A stretch of DNA of 35,885 nt from Pseudonocardia xinjiangensis (lineage in GTDB: Bacteria; Actinomycetota; Actinomycetes; Mycobacteriales; Pseudonocardiaceae): contig NZ_JAAXKY010000074.1 of assembly GCF_012911925.1 (NCBI RefSeq), positions 1-35,885 of the forward strand, in the 5' to 3' direction. The notes under the pieces were generated by a model, which saw nothing but the letters and a program-made list of their open reading frames with translations, was not told where the DNA came from and searched no databases. A program made the translations under genes and the position numbers. Below, in pieces: positions 8,752 to 17,410 of this stretch (positions are counted from its first letter, which is position 1; the number at the start of each line of letters is the position of its first letter).

Positions 8752-9876
8752 ATGGAGCGGATCAGGACGACCCACACCGGCAGCCTGCCGCGGCCCGCGC
8801 CGATCGTGGCGGCCATCGCCGAGCGGGAGCGCGGCGGCCCTCCGCTCGACCCGGACGCGGTGCGCGACGCCGTGGCCGGTTGTGTGCGGCGGCAGGTCGA
8901 GACGGGGCTGGACGTCGTCAACGACGGAGAGCTCGCCAAGATCAGCTACGTCACGTACGTGCGGGGTCGCCTCACGGGGTTCGAGCCGGTCGAGACGCCG
9001 TGGCCACGTCCGAACCCAGCTCTCGACGGCTTCCCCGAGTACGCCGAGCGGCTGGCCGGGCGCGGCGGCTTCCGCGAGGTCCGGATTCCCGTGTGCCGCG
9101 GGGACGTGACCTACCCGGACACGAGCACCGTCGAGGCCGACATCACGACGTTGCAGGCTGCCGCCACGGACGCCGGTGCCCAGGTGGCCTTCCTGACGGC
9201 CGCGTCGCCGGGCGTCATCGCGATGTTCATGCGCGACGAGCACTACGGCGACCGCACGGCCTACCTCATCGCGCTGGCCGAGGCGATGAAGACCGAGTAC
9301 GACGCCGTCCACCGCGCCGGGTTGGTGCTGCAGGTGGACTGTCCCGATCTCGCGGCCTCCCGTGCCGAGTTCCCGGACGACGCCGAGGGCCTGCGCGCGT
9401 TTCGCGGTCTCGTCGAGGAGAACGTGGCGGCGTTGAACCGCGCACTGCGCGACGTGCCACCGGAACGGGTGCGGCTGCACATGTGCTGGGGCAACTACGA
9501 GGGTCCGCACCACCGCGACGTCGCGTTGCGTGACGTGCTCGACATCGTGCTCACCGCCCGGGCCGGGACCATCTCCTTCGAGGGTGCGAACCCGCGCCAC
9601 GGCCACGAGTGGACGGTGTTCGACGAGGTCGCGCTGCCGGACGACCGGGTGATCATGCCGGGGGTGATCGACACGACGACCAACTTCGTCGAGCACCCGG
9701 AGCTGGTGGCGCAGCGGATCGGCAACTACGCGCGGCTCGTCGGCCCGGACCGCGTACTGCCGGCCACCGACTGCGGGCTCGCCACGGTTGCGGTCGGGGA
9801 GGGCGGTGTTGACCCGCGGATCGCGTGGGCGAAGCTCCGCTCGCTGGTGGAGGGCGCGGCCCTGGCGAGCAGATAG
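8752..9876 (+). CDS. MetE C-terminal-like zinc methyltransferase
   Basis: A 374-residue protein of the cobalamin-independent methionine synthase / epoxyalkane:CoM transferase superfamily (UROD/MetE TIM barrel). RTTHTGSLPRP at the N-terminus and DGE near 58-60 are family signatures. Zinc ligands are visible as HMCWGN (H243, C245) and ATDCGLA (C341), with E277 in SFEGANPRH as the probable fourth. It lacks the N-terminal half of full-length MetE, so it probably transfers an alkyl group to or from a thiol other than in folate-dependent methionine synthesis. Substrate is unknown. The ATG at 8752 follows AGGGGG at good spacing. An open frame extending upstream to 8404 overlaps the MFS gene and is not used. 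Confidence 0.85.
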   Translation: MERIRTTHTGSLPRPAPIVAAIAERERGGPPLDPDAVRDAVAGCVRRQVETGLDVVNDGELAKISYVTYVRGRLTGFEPVETPWPRPNPALDGFPEYAERLAGRGGFREVRIPVCRGDVTYPDTSTVEADITTLQAAATDAGAQVAFLTAASPGVIAMFMRDEHYGDRTAYLIALAEAMKTEYDAVHRAGLVLQVDCPDLAASRAEFPDDAEGLRAFRGLVEENVAALNRALRDVPPERVRLHMCWGNYEGPHHRDVALRDVLDIVLTARAGTISFEGANPRHGHEWTVFDEVALPDDRVIMPGVIDTTTNFVEHPELVAQRIGNYARLVGPDRVLPATDCGLATVAVGEGGVDPRIAWAKLRSLVEGAALASR

Positions 9877-9877
9877 G

Positions 9878-9911
9878 GCACTGCTCCGCGATCAAGGACG
9901 GTCGGCAGTGC
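9878..9911 (+). terminator. Hairpin after the MetE-like gene
   Basis: GCACTGC (9878-9884) and GCAGTGC (9905-9911) form a 7-bp stem directly after the stop codon. The loop is 20 bases and there is no U tract, so it is only a moderate terminator candidate. Confidence 0.4.
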
Positions 9912-9955
9912 GTATCGGTGCGCGGTGCGACCGGCGTGCGTGGCAACCTTTCCCC

Positions 9956-11218
9956 GTGAGCACCAGCACCGCCGCGCAGACCGCGACCCCCGAGGCCACC
10001 GCCGTGCGGGAGGCCGCCCAGCGAGCCGCCGCCGCTGCCCCGGGCGTCCGGGCCGCGGGGGGCGCCGCGGTCGACGCCGCGCTGCGGACGGCCGCGCAGC
10101 TCATCCGCGAGCGCACCGACGACCTGCTCGCGGCCAACGCCGCCGACGTCGAGGCCGCGGAGCGCGCCGGGATGGCGCCCGGGCTGCTCGACCGCCTGCG
10201 CCTCGGTCCGGAGCGGCTCGCCGACATCGCCACCCAGCTCGAGGTGCTGGCGGCCACGCCAGAGCCGCCGCTCCAGCGTGAGGTGCGGACGCTGCCGACC
10301 GGTGAGCGCGTGTTCGAGCGGCGGGTGCCGGTCGGGGTCATCGGTGCCGTGTTCGAGGCCCGTCCGAACGTCACCGTGGACGTCGCGTCACAGGTGCTCA
10401 AGGCACGCAGCGCCGCGGTCCTGCGCACGGGGTCGGCCGCGCTGGGCTCCGCCCGTGCCCTCGTCGACCTCGTCATCGCGCCGGCTTTGGAGCGCCACGG
10501 TGTTCCCGCGGCCGCCGTGCAGCTCGTCCCGACGCCAGGGCACGCCGGCGCCGAGGCACTGGTCGGGCTGCCCGACCTCGTACCGCTCGTCGTGGTCCGG
10601 GGGAGCGGCGAGGTCACCCGGAAGCTGTCGACGCTCGGCGCGGCCGCCGGCACCCGGGTGCTGGCCCACGCCGACGGCGGCGGCGTGCTCTACCTCGACG
10701 CCAGCGCCGCCGAGGCCGACGTGACGCGGCTGGTCACCGAGAGCACCGACCGGCTCGGGGTCTGCAACCGGCTCAACCTGCTGCTGATCCACCGTCCCGC
10801 CTACGACCGGCTCTGGCCGGTGGCCGAGGCGGCCCTGCTGGCCAGGGAGATCACCCCGAGCCTCCCGCCGCACGCCCACCGGCTCGGCCACGAGTGGGCC
10901 CTCGACCCCGGTGCCGAGGCCCACGTCACCGTCACCACGGTCGACGGCCCGGTCGACGCGGCGCTCATCGCCGCCCGGGAGACGTCCGGGCTGGCGGCGA
11001 CGGTCTGCGCGTCCGACCGCACCGCGGCCGAGGCGTTCATCGACGCCTACACGGGCACGGGCGTGTTCTGGAACGCCACCACCCGCCTGCTCGACGGCTA
11101 CAAGCTCCTCGGCCTGCCCGAGACCGGCATCAACGTCGACCACACGCCGGGCCCCCGCGGGCCGGTGACCTACCTCGACCTGTCGCTGCGCCAGTTCGTG
11201 GTGCTGCCGCCGGCCTGA
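9956..11218 (+). CDS. proA: Glutamate-5-semialdehyde dehydrogenase (gamma-glutamyl phosphate reductase)
   Basis: A 420-residue enzyme reducing gamma-glutamyl phosphate with NADPH to glutamate semialdehyde, the second step of proline synthesis. RVPVGVIGAVFEARPNVTVDV (about 123-143) is the signature ProA nucleotide-binding region. LRTGSAA follows, and the catalytic Cys is C270 in LGVCNRLN. The C-terminal ETGINVDHTPGPRGPV is in the expected place. The GTG at 9956 fits the usual N-terminus; the frame is open further upstream, but that part overlaps the previous gene. proB is not nearby, which is common in actinobacteria. Confidence 0.94.
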   Translation: MSTSTAAQTATPEATAVREAAQRAAAAAPGVRAAGGAAVDAALRTAAQLIRERTDDLLAANAADVEAAERAGMAPGLLDRLRLGPERLADIATQLEVLAATPEPPLQREVRTLPTGERVFERRVPVGVIGAVFEARPNVTVDVASQVLKARSAAVLRTGSAALGSARALVDLVIAPALERHGVPAAAVQLVPTPGHAGAEALVGLPDLVPLVVVRGSGEVTRKLSTLGAAAGTRVLAHADGGGVLYLDASAAEADVTRLVTESTDRLGVCNRLNLLLIHRPAYDRLWPVAEAALLAREITPSLPPHAHRLGHEWALDPGAEAHVTVTTVDGPVDAALIAARETSGLAATVCASDRTAAEAFIDAYTGTGVFWNATTRLLDGYKLLGLPETGINVDHTPGPRGPVTYLDLSLRQFVVLPPA

Positions 11219-11303
11219 CTCGCCGGGCCGGGTTGAGCCCGGGCGGTGGGTGCTGGGGGGATGCTCGGGTGGGTAACTCGCCGCGTCTCGGGAGGCATCA
11301 CAC

Positions 11304-12149
11304 ATGGTTGACGTCGACAGCTCGGCCCACCGCACCTGGTTCGTCACCGGGACGTCGTCCGGTATCGGCCGCGCGCTGGTGGTCGCCGCGCTCGAACGCG
11401 GTGACCGGGTGGCAGCCACCGCCCGGGACACCGAACCCCTCACGGACCTCGTCGGACGCTTCCCCGACCAGTTGGTCGTCGCCGAGCTCGACGTCCGCGA
11501 CGAGGAGGCGGCCCGGGCCGCCGTGCAGCGGACGGTCGACGCCTTCGGCCGGATCGACGTGGTCGTCAACAACGCGGCGTACGGGCTGTTCGGCGCGGTC
11601 GAGGCGACCAGCGACAAGCAGGCGAGGGAGCTCTTCGACACCAACGTCCACGGGGTGCTGAACGTGCTGCGCGCGGCCCTGCCGGTGCTGCGGCGGCAAC
11701 GAGCGGGCCACGTCGTGCAGATGTCGGCGCTCTTCGGGCACATGGCCTGGCCCGGCTGCGGGATCCTCGCCGCCACCAAGCACGCGGTCGGCGGGCTCAC
11801 CGAGGCGCTGGCGATCGAACTCGCTCCGCTGGGGATCAGCTGCACCATGATCGAGCCCGCTCAGCTCGCCACCCCGTTCGTGGCCAACGCCGTGCTCGCC
11901 GAGTCCATCCCCGACTACGACCAGACCGTCGGGGCCCTGCTCCGGTCGCTGGGTGCGGCGAGCCCGGAGTCGCTGCCCGACGCGGCCCGGGTGGCGGCGG
12001 CGGTCCTGGGCGTGGTGGACGCCGAGCAGCCTCCGTTGCACCTGGCGCTGGGCAGCACGGCCGAGACCGAGATCCGCAGGGCGCACACGACGCGGCTGCG
12101 CGAGCTCGACGACTGGGCCGCGACGAGCCGGGAATTCGACGTATCGTGA
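11304..12149 (+). CDS. SDR-family protein lacking the catalytic Ser and Tyr
   Basis: A 281-residue classical short-chain dehydrogenase fold. The Rossmann motif TGTSSGIG (15-22), NNAAYG (89-94) and the structural Asn in FDTNVHG (N114) are intact. The YxxxK motif reads LAATK: Leu155 replaces the catalytic Tyr, while Lys159 is kept. The position 13 residues earlier, normally Ser, is Ala142 (QMSALFG). The bases at about 11717-11780 read cleanly, so this is not a frameshift. It may be a non-catalytic nucleotide-binding protein or use another mechanism. The ATG at 11304 follows GGGAGG. Its stop overlaps a GTG of the next frame (GTGA). Confidence 0.85.
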   Translation: MVDVDSSAHRTWFVTGTSSGIGRALVVAALERGDRVAATARDTEPLTDLVGRFPDQLVVAELDVRDEEAARAAVQRTVDAFGRIDVVVNNAAYGLFGAVEATSDKQARELFDTNVHGVLNVLRAALPVLRRQRAGHVVQMSALFGHMAWPGCGILAATKHAVGGLTEALAIELAPLGISCTMIEPAQLATPFVANAVLAESIPDYDQTVGALLRSLGAASPESLPDAARVAAAVLGVVDAEQPPLHLALGSTAETEIRRAHTTRLRELDDWAATSREFDVS

Positions 12150-12205
12150 CCGAACACTCGGGAACCCGCATACCGGATCAACCGCACTGCTGCCAAGCTG
12201 ACCAC

Positions 12206-13312
12206 ATGGCGACGACGGTGGGGGCGCAGCCGACCTGGTACCTGTTCCGCAACTCGGGTGAGGCGCGCCCACGCGCGTCCCTGCGCACCAACGTGGTCAC
12301 CACGGTGCTGTCGGTGTGGTTCACGCTCGGGCTGTTCCTCGACGCCTACGCGCACGCCAACTTTCCCCAGCTCGAGAGCTTCTTCACGCCGTGGCACGCC
12401 GTCTTCTACAGCGGTTTCGCGGCCACGGCCGGCTGGATCCTGTGGACGGTGTGGACCCACGTCCAGCAGGGCAGGCGCGGGGTCGCCGCGGTGCCGGCGG
12501 GCTACGGGATGACCATGATGGCCCTGCCGGTGTTCGCGGTGTCGGGCGGCATCGACCTGGTGTGGCACGAGGTGATCGGCATCGAGACCACCACCGACAT
12601 CTTCTTCAGCCCGAGCCACCTCGGCCTCATCGGCTCCATGGTCGTCATCCTGACGAGCCCGCTGCGCGCCGCCTGGGCCGATCCCGACCTCCCGGCGCGT
12701 CCGTCGCTGCGGGCGCTGCTCCCCTCCGTGCTCACCCTGTCGTTCGCCGCGAGCCTCGTGCTGCTGTTCCTCACCTACGGCAACGCGCTGCTGTTCTCCT
12801 CGCGCAACGTCGTGGCCATGTTCTCGAGCGTCACTGACAATGGCCCCGGCACACTCGCGACGCGCATCGTCCTCACCAACCTCGTGCTGCTCGCGCCCCT
12901 GCTCGTGATCGCCCGCCGCTGGCACCTGCCGTTCGGCACGGCCACGATCGCCTACACGATCGCGGCGCTGATCTCCGCCGTCCTCATGGGCTTCGAACTG
13001 CTCACCCTCCCGGTGGCGATCGTCGTGGCCGGTGTTCTCGTCGACCTGCTCGCGGTATGGCTGCGGCCCAGCGCCGACCGGCGGGCGGCCTTCTGGATCT
13101 TCGGTGCTGCGGCGCCGCTCGTCACCTGGGCGGTCTACCTCGGGGCTGCGTCCCTCGCCGAGGGCGCGCTGCCGGCCGTCGTGGAGTTCTGGACGGGTAT
13201 GCCGGTGATCGTGGCTCTGCTGGGTTGGACACTCGCGGCGCTGATGCTGCCGAACGCGATCATCGCGGGGGAGTCGACCGGTTCCGAGCGGGCCGCCGCC
13301 ACCTCGGGCTAG
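12206..13312 (+). CDS. Polytopic membrane protein of unknown function
   Basis: About 368 residues with some nine hydrophobic segments. The N-terminal region LDAYAH..ESFFTPWHAVFYSG has conserved-looking His and Asp residues at a membrane boundary. Another such stretch is FFSPSHLGLIG. I do not recognise the family. Two starts are possible: ATG at 12206 (chosen, just before MATTVGAQPTWYLFRN), or GTG at 12146, which overlaps the SDR stop as GTGA and would add 20 polar residues. The second would imply translational coupling with the SDR gene. The stop codon doubles as the -10 box of the following peptidase gene. Confidence 0.75.
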   Translation: MATTVGAQPTWYLFRNSGEARPRASLRTNVVTTVLSVWFTLGLFLDAYAHANFPQLESFFTPWHAVFYSGFAATAGWILWTVWTHVQQGRRGVAAVPAGYGMTMMALPVFAVSGGIDLVWHEVIGIETTTDIFFSPSHLGLIGSMVVILTSPLRAAWADPDLPARPSLRALLPSVLTLSFAASLVLLFLTYGNALLFSSRNVVAMFSSVTDNGPGTLATRIVLTNLVLLAPLLVIARRWHLPFGTATIAYTIAALISAVLMGFELLTLPVAIVVAGVLVDLLAVWLRPSADRRAAFWIFGAAAPLVTWAVYLGAASLAEGALPAVVEFWTGMPVIVALLGWTLAALMLPNAIIAGESTGSERAAATSG

Positions 13313-13315
13313 ATT
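13310..13315 (+). promoter_or_regulatory. -10 box of a probably leaderless M16 peptidase operon
   Basis: TAGATT lies six bases before the GTG start at 13322 and no Shine-Dalgarno sequence is present. It overlaps the stop codon of the upstream membrane protein gene. Confidence 0.45.
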
Positions 13316-13321
13316 CGGGTC

Positions 13322-14614
13322 GTGCCTGCCGTAGAACTACACAGGACGACGCTGGCCAACGGCCTGCGGGTCCTCGTCGTCCCCGACCCCGCCACCCCCG
13401 TCGTCGGCGTCGCGCTGCACGTCGACGTCGGCTTCCGATCGGAGCCGGAGGGGCGCACCGGCTTCGCGCACCTGTTCGAGCACCTGATGTTCCAGGGCAG
13501 CGAGAGCCTGGAGAAGCTGGCGCACTTCCGGCACGTGCAGGGCTCGGGCGGAGTGTTCAACGGCTCCACCCACCAGGACTACACCGACTACTTCGAGGTG
13601 CTGCCCGCAGCGGCGCTGGAGCGGGCGCTGTTCCTGGAGGCCGACCGCCTGCGCGCACCGAAGCTCACGGAGGAGAACCTCCGCAACCAGGTGGACGTCG
13701 TCAAGGAGGAGATCCGGCTCAACGTCCTGAACCGGCCCTACGGCGGGTTCCCCTGGATCCTGCTGCCGCCGGTTCTCTACGACACGTTCCCCAACGCCCA
13801 CAACGGCTACGGCGACTTCTCCGAGCTGGAGCAGGCCTCGCTCGACGACGCCGCGGCGTTCTTCGACACCTTCTACTCACCGGCCAACGCGCAGGTCACC
13901 GTGGCCGGCTACCTCGACGTCGACGAGACGTTGCGGCTCGTGGAGAAGCACTTCGGCGACATCCCGGCCCGCCCGGCGCCGGTCCGGCCGTCGTTCGCGG
14001 AGCCGCTGCCGAGCGCCGACCGCCGCCAGGCCGTCACCGACGCCCACGCGCCGCTGCCCGCGCTCGCCCTCGGCTACCGGCTCCCCGACCCCGCCGCCGA
14101 CCTCGACGGCTACCTCGGCCACGCGCTGCTGGCCTCCGTGCTCGCCGACGGCGAGGCCGCCCGGCTGCAGCGACGGCTCGTGCACGCCGACGGGCTCGTC
14201 ACCGACATCTCGGCGAGCGCCGGGTTGATGGGCCCGCTCGACGCCCGCGACCCGGACACGTTCACGATCACCGCCGTGCACCCCGCCGCGGTCGCTCCCG
14301 ACCGCGTGCTCGCCGCCGTCGACGAAGAGCTCGACAAGCTCGCCGCCGCTGGCCCGAGTGCCGACGAGCTCGCCCGGCAGGTGGCCCGCTGGTCGGCCGG
14401 GCTGCACCAGGAGAACGACCGGGTGATGTACCGGATGCTCGGCCTCGGTGCCCGCGAGCTGCTCTACGGCCGGGCGGAGATCGCCGTCGAACTGGCCGAC
14501 CGGCTCGCCGCCGTCACACCGGAGCAGGTCCGCGCCGCGGCGGAGAGCCTGCGCTCGTCCGGGCGGGGCGTCCTGCTCGTCGAGCCGACCGCCGCCCAGG
14601 AGGGCAACGAATGA
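13322..14614 (+). CDS. M16 family zinc peptidase (catalytic subunit)
   Basis: A 430-residue pitrilysin/MPP-like metallopeptidase. The inverted zinc motif HLFEH (H50, E53, H54) is intact in GFAHLFEHLMFQGS, and the distal Glu ligand lies in VDVVKEEIRLN (E129 or E130). NGSTHQDYTDYFEVLP is also typical. Two M16 domains are expected in the half-size form, and the length fits. It overlaps the next gene by ATGA, so it is probably made together with its non-catalytic partner. No signal peptide is seen, so the protein is probably cytoplasmic. The substrate is unknown. Confidence 0.9.
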   Translation: MPAVELHRTTLANGLRVLVVPDPATPVVGVALHVDVGFRSEPEGRTGFAHLFEHLMFQGSESLEKLAHFRHVQGSGGVFNGSTHQDYTDYFEVLPAAALERALFLEADRLRAPKLTEENLRNQVDVVKEEIRLNVLNRPYGGFPWILLPPVLYDTFPNAHNGYGDFSELEQASLDDAAAFFDTFYSPANAQVTVAGYLDVDETLRLVEKHFGDIPARPAPVRPSFAEPLPSADRRQAVTDAHAPLPALALGYRLPDPAADLDGYLGHALLASVLADGEAARLQRRLVHADGLVTDISASAGLMGPLDARDPDTFTITAVHPAAVAPDRVLAAVDEELDKLAAAGPSADELARQVARWSAGLHQENDRVMYRMLGLGARELLYGRAEIAVELADRLAAVTPEQVRAAAESLRSSGRGVLLVEPTAAQEGNE

Positions 14615-16038
14615 CCACCGCAAGCCAGGACACCTCAGGGCAGCACACTCCCGGCAACGCAGTTCCGGGGGAGAACCCCCGCCACCGCAGCGCCGAGGAG
14701 ATCGGCCGCACCGAAGCCGGGCCGCGCCCGTTGCCCCCGCTGGGCCTCACCCGCGCCGTCCCGCTCCCCGACGTGGAGGAGCACACGCTCGACTCCGGGC
14801 TGCGGGTGCTCGTCGCCCACCGCCCCGGCGTGCCGATGGTGGAGCTGCGGCTGCGGGTCCCGTTCGCAGGCGACGAGCCCGAGCACTCCGCCGTGAGCGA
14901 GCTGCTGTCGTCCACCCTGCTCACCGGCACCACGAGCCGTGACCGCGTCGGCATCGACGACGAGATGGCGGCCGTCGGCGCCGACCTCGGGGTGAGCGTC
15001 GACCCGGAACGGCTCCAGATCGGCGGCCACGGGCTCGCCGAGGGACTGCCCGACCTCCTCTCGGTGCTCGCGGACGTCATCACCTCGGCCACCTATCCCG
15101 ACGCCGAGGTCGCGCGTGAGCGGGACCGCCTGATCGAGCGGATCTCGGTGGCCCGTTCGCAGCCGCGCACCATCGCCAGGGAGGCGCTGCAGCGCAAGCG
15201 GTTCGGCGACCACCCGATCACCCGCGAGATGCCCACCGGGGACGACGTGGCCGCCGTCACGGCCGACCAGATCCGGGCGCTGCACGCCGCGGCGCTCGTG
15301 CCGCGGGGGTCCATCCTCACGCTGGTCGGCGACATCGACACGGCCGCGGCGATCGCCCAGGTCGAGAAGGCGCTCGGGGGCTGGACGTCCGACGTTGCGG
15401 CCCGTGAGCTGTCCCCGCCGCCCGCGATCTCCCCCGGCGACCTGCAGCTGGTGCACCGGCCGGGATCCGTGCAGTCGCAGCTGCGGCTCTCGGCGCCCGC
15501 GCTGCGCCGCCACGACCCGCGCTACGCGGCACTGCAGCTGGCCAACCTCGTGTTCGGCGGCTACTTCTCCTCCCGGTTGATGGAGAACATCCGCGAGGAC
15601 AAGGGCTACACCTACGGTGCCCACTCGGGCGTCGAGTTCGTGCCCGGTGGCGCGGTACTCGGCGTCGAGACCGACGTGGCGAGCGACGTCACCGCGGCCG
15701 CGCTGCTCGAGACCCGCTACGAGCTGGGCCGGCTCACCGCGGTTCCCCCCACGGAGGCGGAGGTCGAGGCCGCGCGCAGCTACGCCGTGGGCTCGCTGCT
15801 CATCTCCCTGGACAGCCAGGGCGGCCTCGCGTCCTCGCTGTCGGCGCTGGCCGCCGACGGGCTCGGCATCGACTGGCTGCGGGCCCACCCGGCGCGGCTC
15901 GAGGCGGTCACCACGGAGCAGGTCGCCGAGGTGGCACTGGAGTTCTTCGCGCCGTCCGCGTTCACCGGCGTCGTCGTGGGCGACGCCGACGTGATCGGGG
16001 CCGGAGCGCGGGCCCTCGGCGGGATCACGGGCCCGTGA
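14611..16038 (+). CDS. M16 family peptidase-like protein, non-catalytic partner
   Basis: A 475-residue M16-fold protein. Where active members have HxxEH this protein reads AVSELLSSTLLTGT, so zinc binding is lost. The C-terminal GGYFSSRLMENIREDKGYTYGAHS (about 310-333) is the conserved R/Y substrate-binding element of the non-catalytic subunit in two-chain M16 proteases. The first 55 residues are a polar extension (QDTSGQHTPGN). The ATG at 14611 overlaps the catalytic gene by ATGA. Its own stop overlaps the GTG of nudC, giving a three-gene coupled operon. Confidence 0.88.
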   Translation: MTTASQDTSGQHTPGNAVPGENPRHRSAEEIGRTEAGPRPLPPLGLTRAVPLPDVEEHTLDSGLRVLVAHRPGVPMVELRLRVPFAGDEPEHSAVSELLSSTLLTGTTSRDRVGIDDEMAAVGADLGVSVDPERLQIGGHGLAEGLPDLLSVLADVITSATYPDAEVARERDRLIERISVARSQPRTIAREALQRKRFGDHPITREMPTGDDVAAVTADQIRALHAAALVPRGSILTLVGDIDTAAAIAQVEKALGGWTSDVAARELSPPPAISPGDLQLVHRPGSVQSQLRLSAPALRRHDPRYAALQLANLVFGGYFSSRLMENIREDKGYTYGAHSGVEFVPGGAVLGVETDVASDVTAAALLETRYELGRLTAVPPTEAEVEAARSYAVGSLLISLDSQGGLASSLSALAADGLGIDWLRAHPARLEAVTTEQVAEVALEFFAPSAFTGVVVGDADVIGAGARALGGITGP

Positions 16039-17033
16039 GCGGCTCCTGCGCGGTCGGATCCGCGCTCGACTTCACGCTGCTGGTTCCCCCGGTGCTCTCC
16101 CGCTCGGCCGTGCTCCGCGACGAGCCGTTGCGCAACGACACCGCGCGGCAGATCGAGGGGTGGCCACAGGCGCGTCTCGTGGTCGTCGACGCCAGGGGCC
16201 GCACGCCCGTGGACTGGGACGGCGGGCCTTCCGACGCCACCTGGGACGCGGTCACCGGCGGCGGCGCCCGCCTGCACACCCGGCCCACCACGGGGGACGT
16301 GCCGTCGGAGGGCGCGGTGCTGCTGGGGGAGGGCGACGGCGTCGCGTACTGGGGGGTGCGCGGCGAGCCCGACCCGGACGCGGGTGAGGACCCGAGCCGC
16401 TGGCTGGACCTGCGGATGGCCGGAGCCGCGCTCGACTCGTTGGGCGCCGGCCTGCTCACCACCGCGGTCGCCGTCCTCAACTGGCACGACGCCGCCCACT
16501 TCTGCGCGCGTGACGGCTCCCCGATGCACCCGCGCCAGGCCGGGTGGCACCGGCACTGCGAGGCCAACGGGCACGAGGAGTACCCCCGCACCGACCCCGC
16601 CGTCATCTGCCTGGTGCACGACGGCGCCGACCGCGTGCTGCTCGCCCGGCAGCCGTCGTGGCCGGAGGGGCGCTACTCGGTGCTCGCCGGGTTCGTCGAG
16701 GCGGGGGAGTCGCTGGAGGCGTGCGTGCTGCGGGAGATCCACGAGGAGGTCGGCGCCACCGTGCGCTCGGTCCGCTACCTCGGCAGCCAGGCGTGGCCGT
16801 TCCCGCGCTCGCTGATGGTCGGCTTCCACGCCGAGGCCGACCCGGACGTCCCGCTGGTACCTGCTGACGGCGAGATCGCCGAGGCGATGTGGGTGCGCCG
16901 GGCCGAGCTGCGCGCCGCCCTCGAACACGGCGACTGGGCCGCCGACGGGCAGCAGGGCGCGCGTCCCCTGCTGCTGCCCGGCCGGGTGTCGATCGCGCGC
17001 TCGATGCTGGAGTCCTGGGCCGCCCTCGACTGA
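16035..17033 (+). CDS. nudC: NAD+ diphosphatase (NudC-type Nudix hydrolase)
   Basis: A 332-residue Nudix enzyme hydrolysing NAD(H) to NMN(H) and AMP; NudC enzymes also remove NAD caps from RNA. The Nudix box GFVEAGE..REIHEEVG (219-240) is complete. The NudC signature SQPWPFPxS appears as SQAWPFPRS (251-259). The zinc ribbon is unusual: E. coli NudC has two CxxC pairs, but here they read CARD (C157, D160) and CEAN (C175, N178). One Cys of each pair is therefore gone. The GTG start overlaps the M16 stop. Adjacent mrx1 and uvrD2 match mycobacterial gene order. Confidence 0.9.
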   Translation: MSGSCAVGSALDFTLLVPPVLSRSAVLRDEPLRNDTARQIEGWPQARLVVVDARGRTPVDWDGGPSDATWDAVTGGGARLHTRPTTGDVPSEGAVLLGEGDGVAYWGVRGEPDPDAGEDPSRWLDLRMAGAALDSLGAGLLTTAVAVLNWHDAAHFCARDGSPMHPRQAGWHRHCEANGHEEYPRTDPAVICLVHDGADRVLLARQPSWPEGRYSVLAGFVEAGESLEACVLREIHEEVGATVRSVRYLGSQAWPFPRSLMVGFHAEADPDVPLVPADGEIAEAMWVRRAELRAALEHGDWAADGQQGARPLLLPGRVSIARSMLESWAALD

Positions 17034-17101
17034 CCGCACACGGCTGGTGGCCACCGTGCACACGTCCTGACGTGTGCACGGTGGCCACCGCGTGTGTGCG
17101 G
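17034..17101. terminator. Very long bidirectional hairpin between nudC and mrx1
   Basis: A perfect 20-bp inverted repeat (17046-17065 with 17070-17089) has a four-base loop CCTG. It is enclosed, across a short internal loop, by an 8-bp stem CCGCACAC/GTGTGCGG (17034-17041 with 17094-17101). It starts at the nudC stop and ends six bases from the mrx1 stop, so it should end transcription from both sides. Confidence 0.8.
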
Positions 17102-17106
17102 TGTGG

Positions 17107-17355
17107 CTAGGCCGCCAGGTCCGCCACCTTCTCGGCCACCACCGCGAACGGCGGGTTCGTCAGTGCCGTCCCGTCGGCGAAGACGACGGTGGGGACGGTC
17201 TGGTTGCCGCCGTTGACGCCCTCCACGAAACGGGCCGCCTCGGGGTCGCGCTCGATGTCGACCTCGTCGTAGGGGATGCCGGCCTGGTCCATCTGCAGCT
17301 TGAGCCGGCGGCAGTAGCCGCACCACGTCGTCGAGTACATCGTCACGTCAGCCAT
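17107..17355 (-). CDS. mrx1: Mycoredoxin (glutaredoxin-like)
   Basis: An 82-residue thioredoxin-fold protein with the redox motif WCGYC at residues 11-15. The typical TVPTVVF cis-Pro segment and the NPPF substrate-binding region follow. In actinobacteria, mycoredoxin 1 reduces mixed disulfides between proteins and mycothiol. The ATG at 17355 lies 55 bases from the divergent uvrD2 start. Gene order nudC-mrx1-uvrD2 is the same as I recall around Rv3198A in M. tuberculosis, which supports the specific assignment. Confidence 0.9.
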   Translation of the reverse strand: MADVTMYSTTWCGYCRRLKLQMDQAGIPYDEVDIERDPEAARFVEGVNGGNQTVPTVVFADGTALTNPPFAVVAEKVADLAA

Positions 17356-17410
17356 GGTCGATTCAACGACCGGCGGCGTTCCTGTCTTCCCCGGGTGTCA
17401 GGATGGTCAG

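Noticed and set aside
11228..11242. CCGGG/CCCGG hairpin after proA as terminator
   Set aside because: Only five base pairs and no U tract; too weak to list as a feature.
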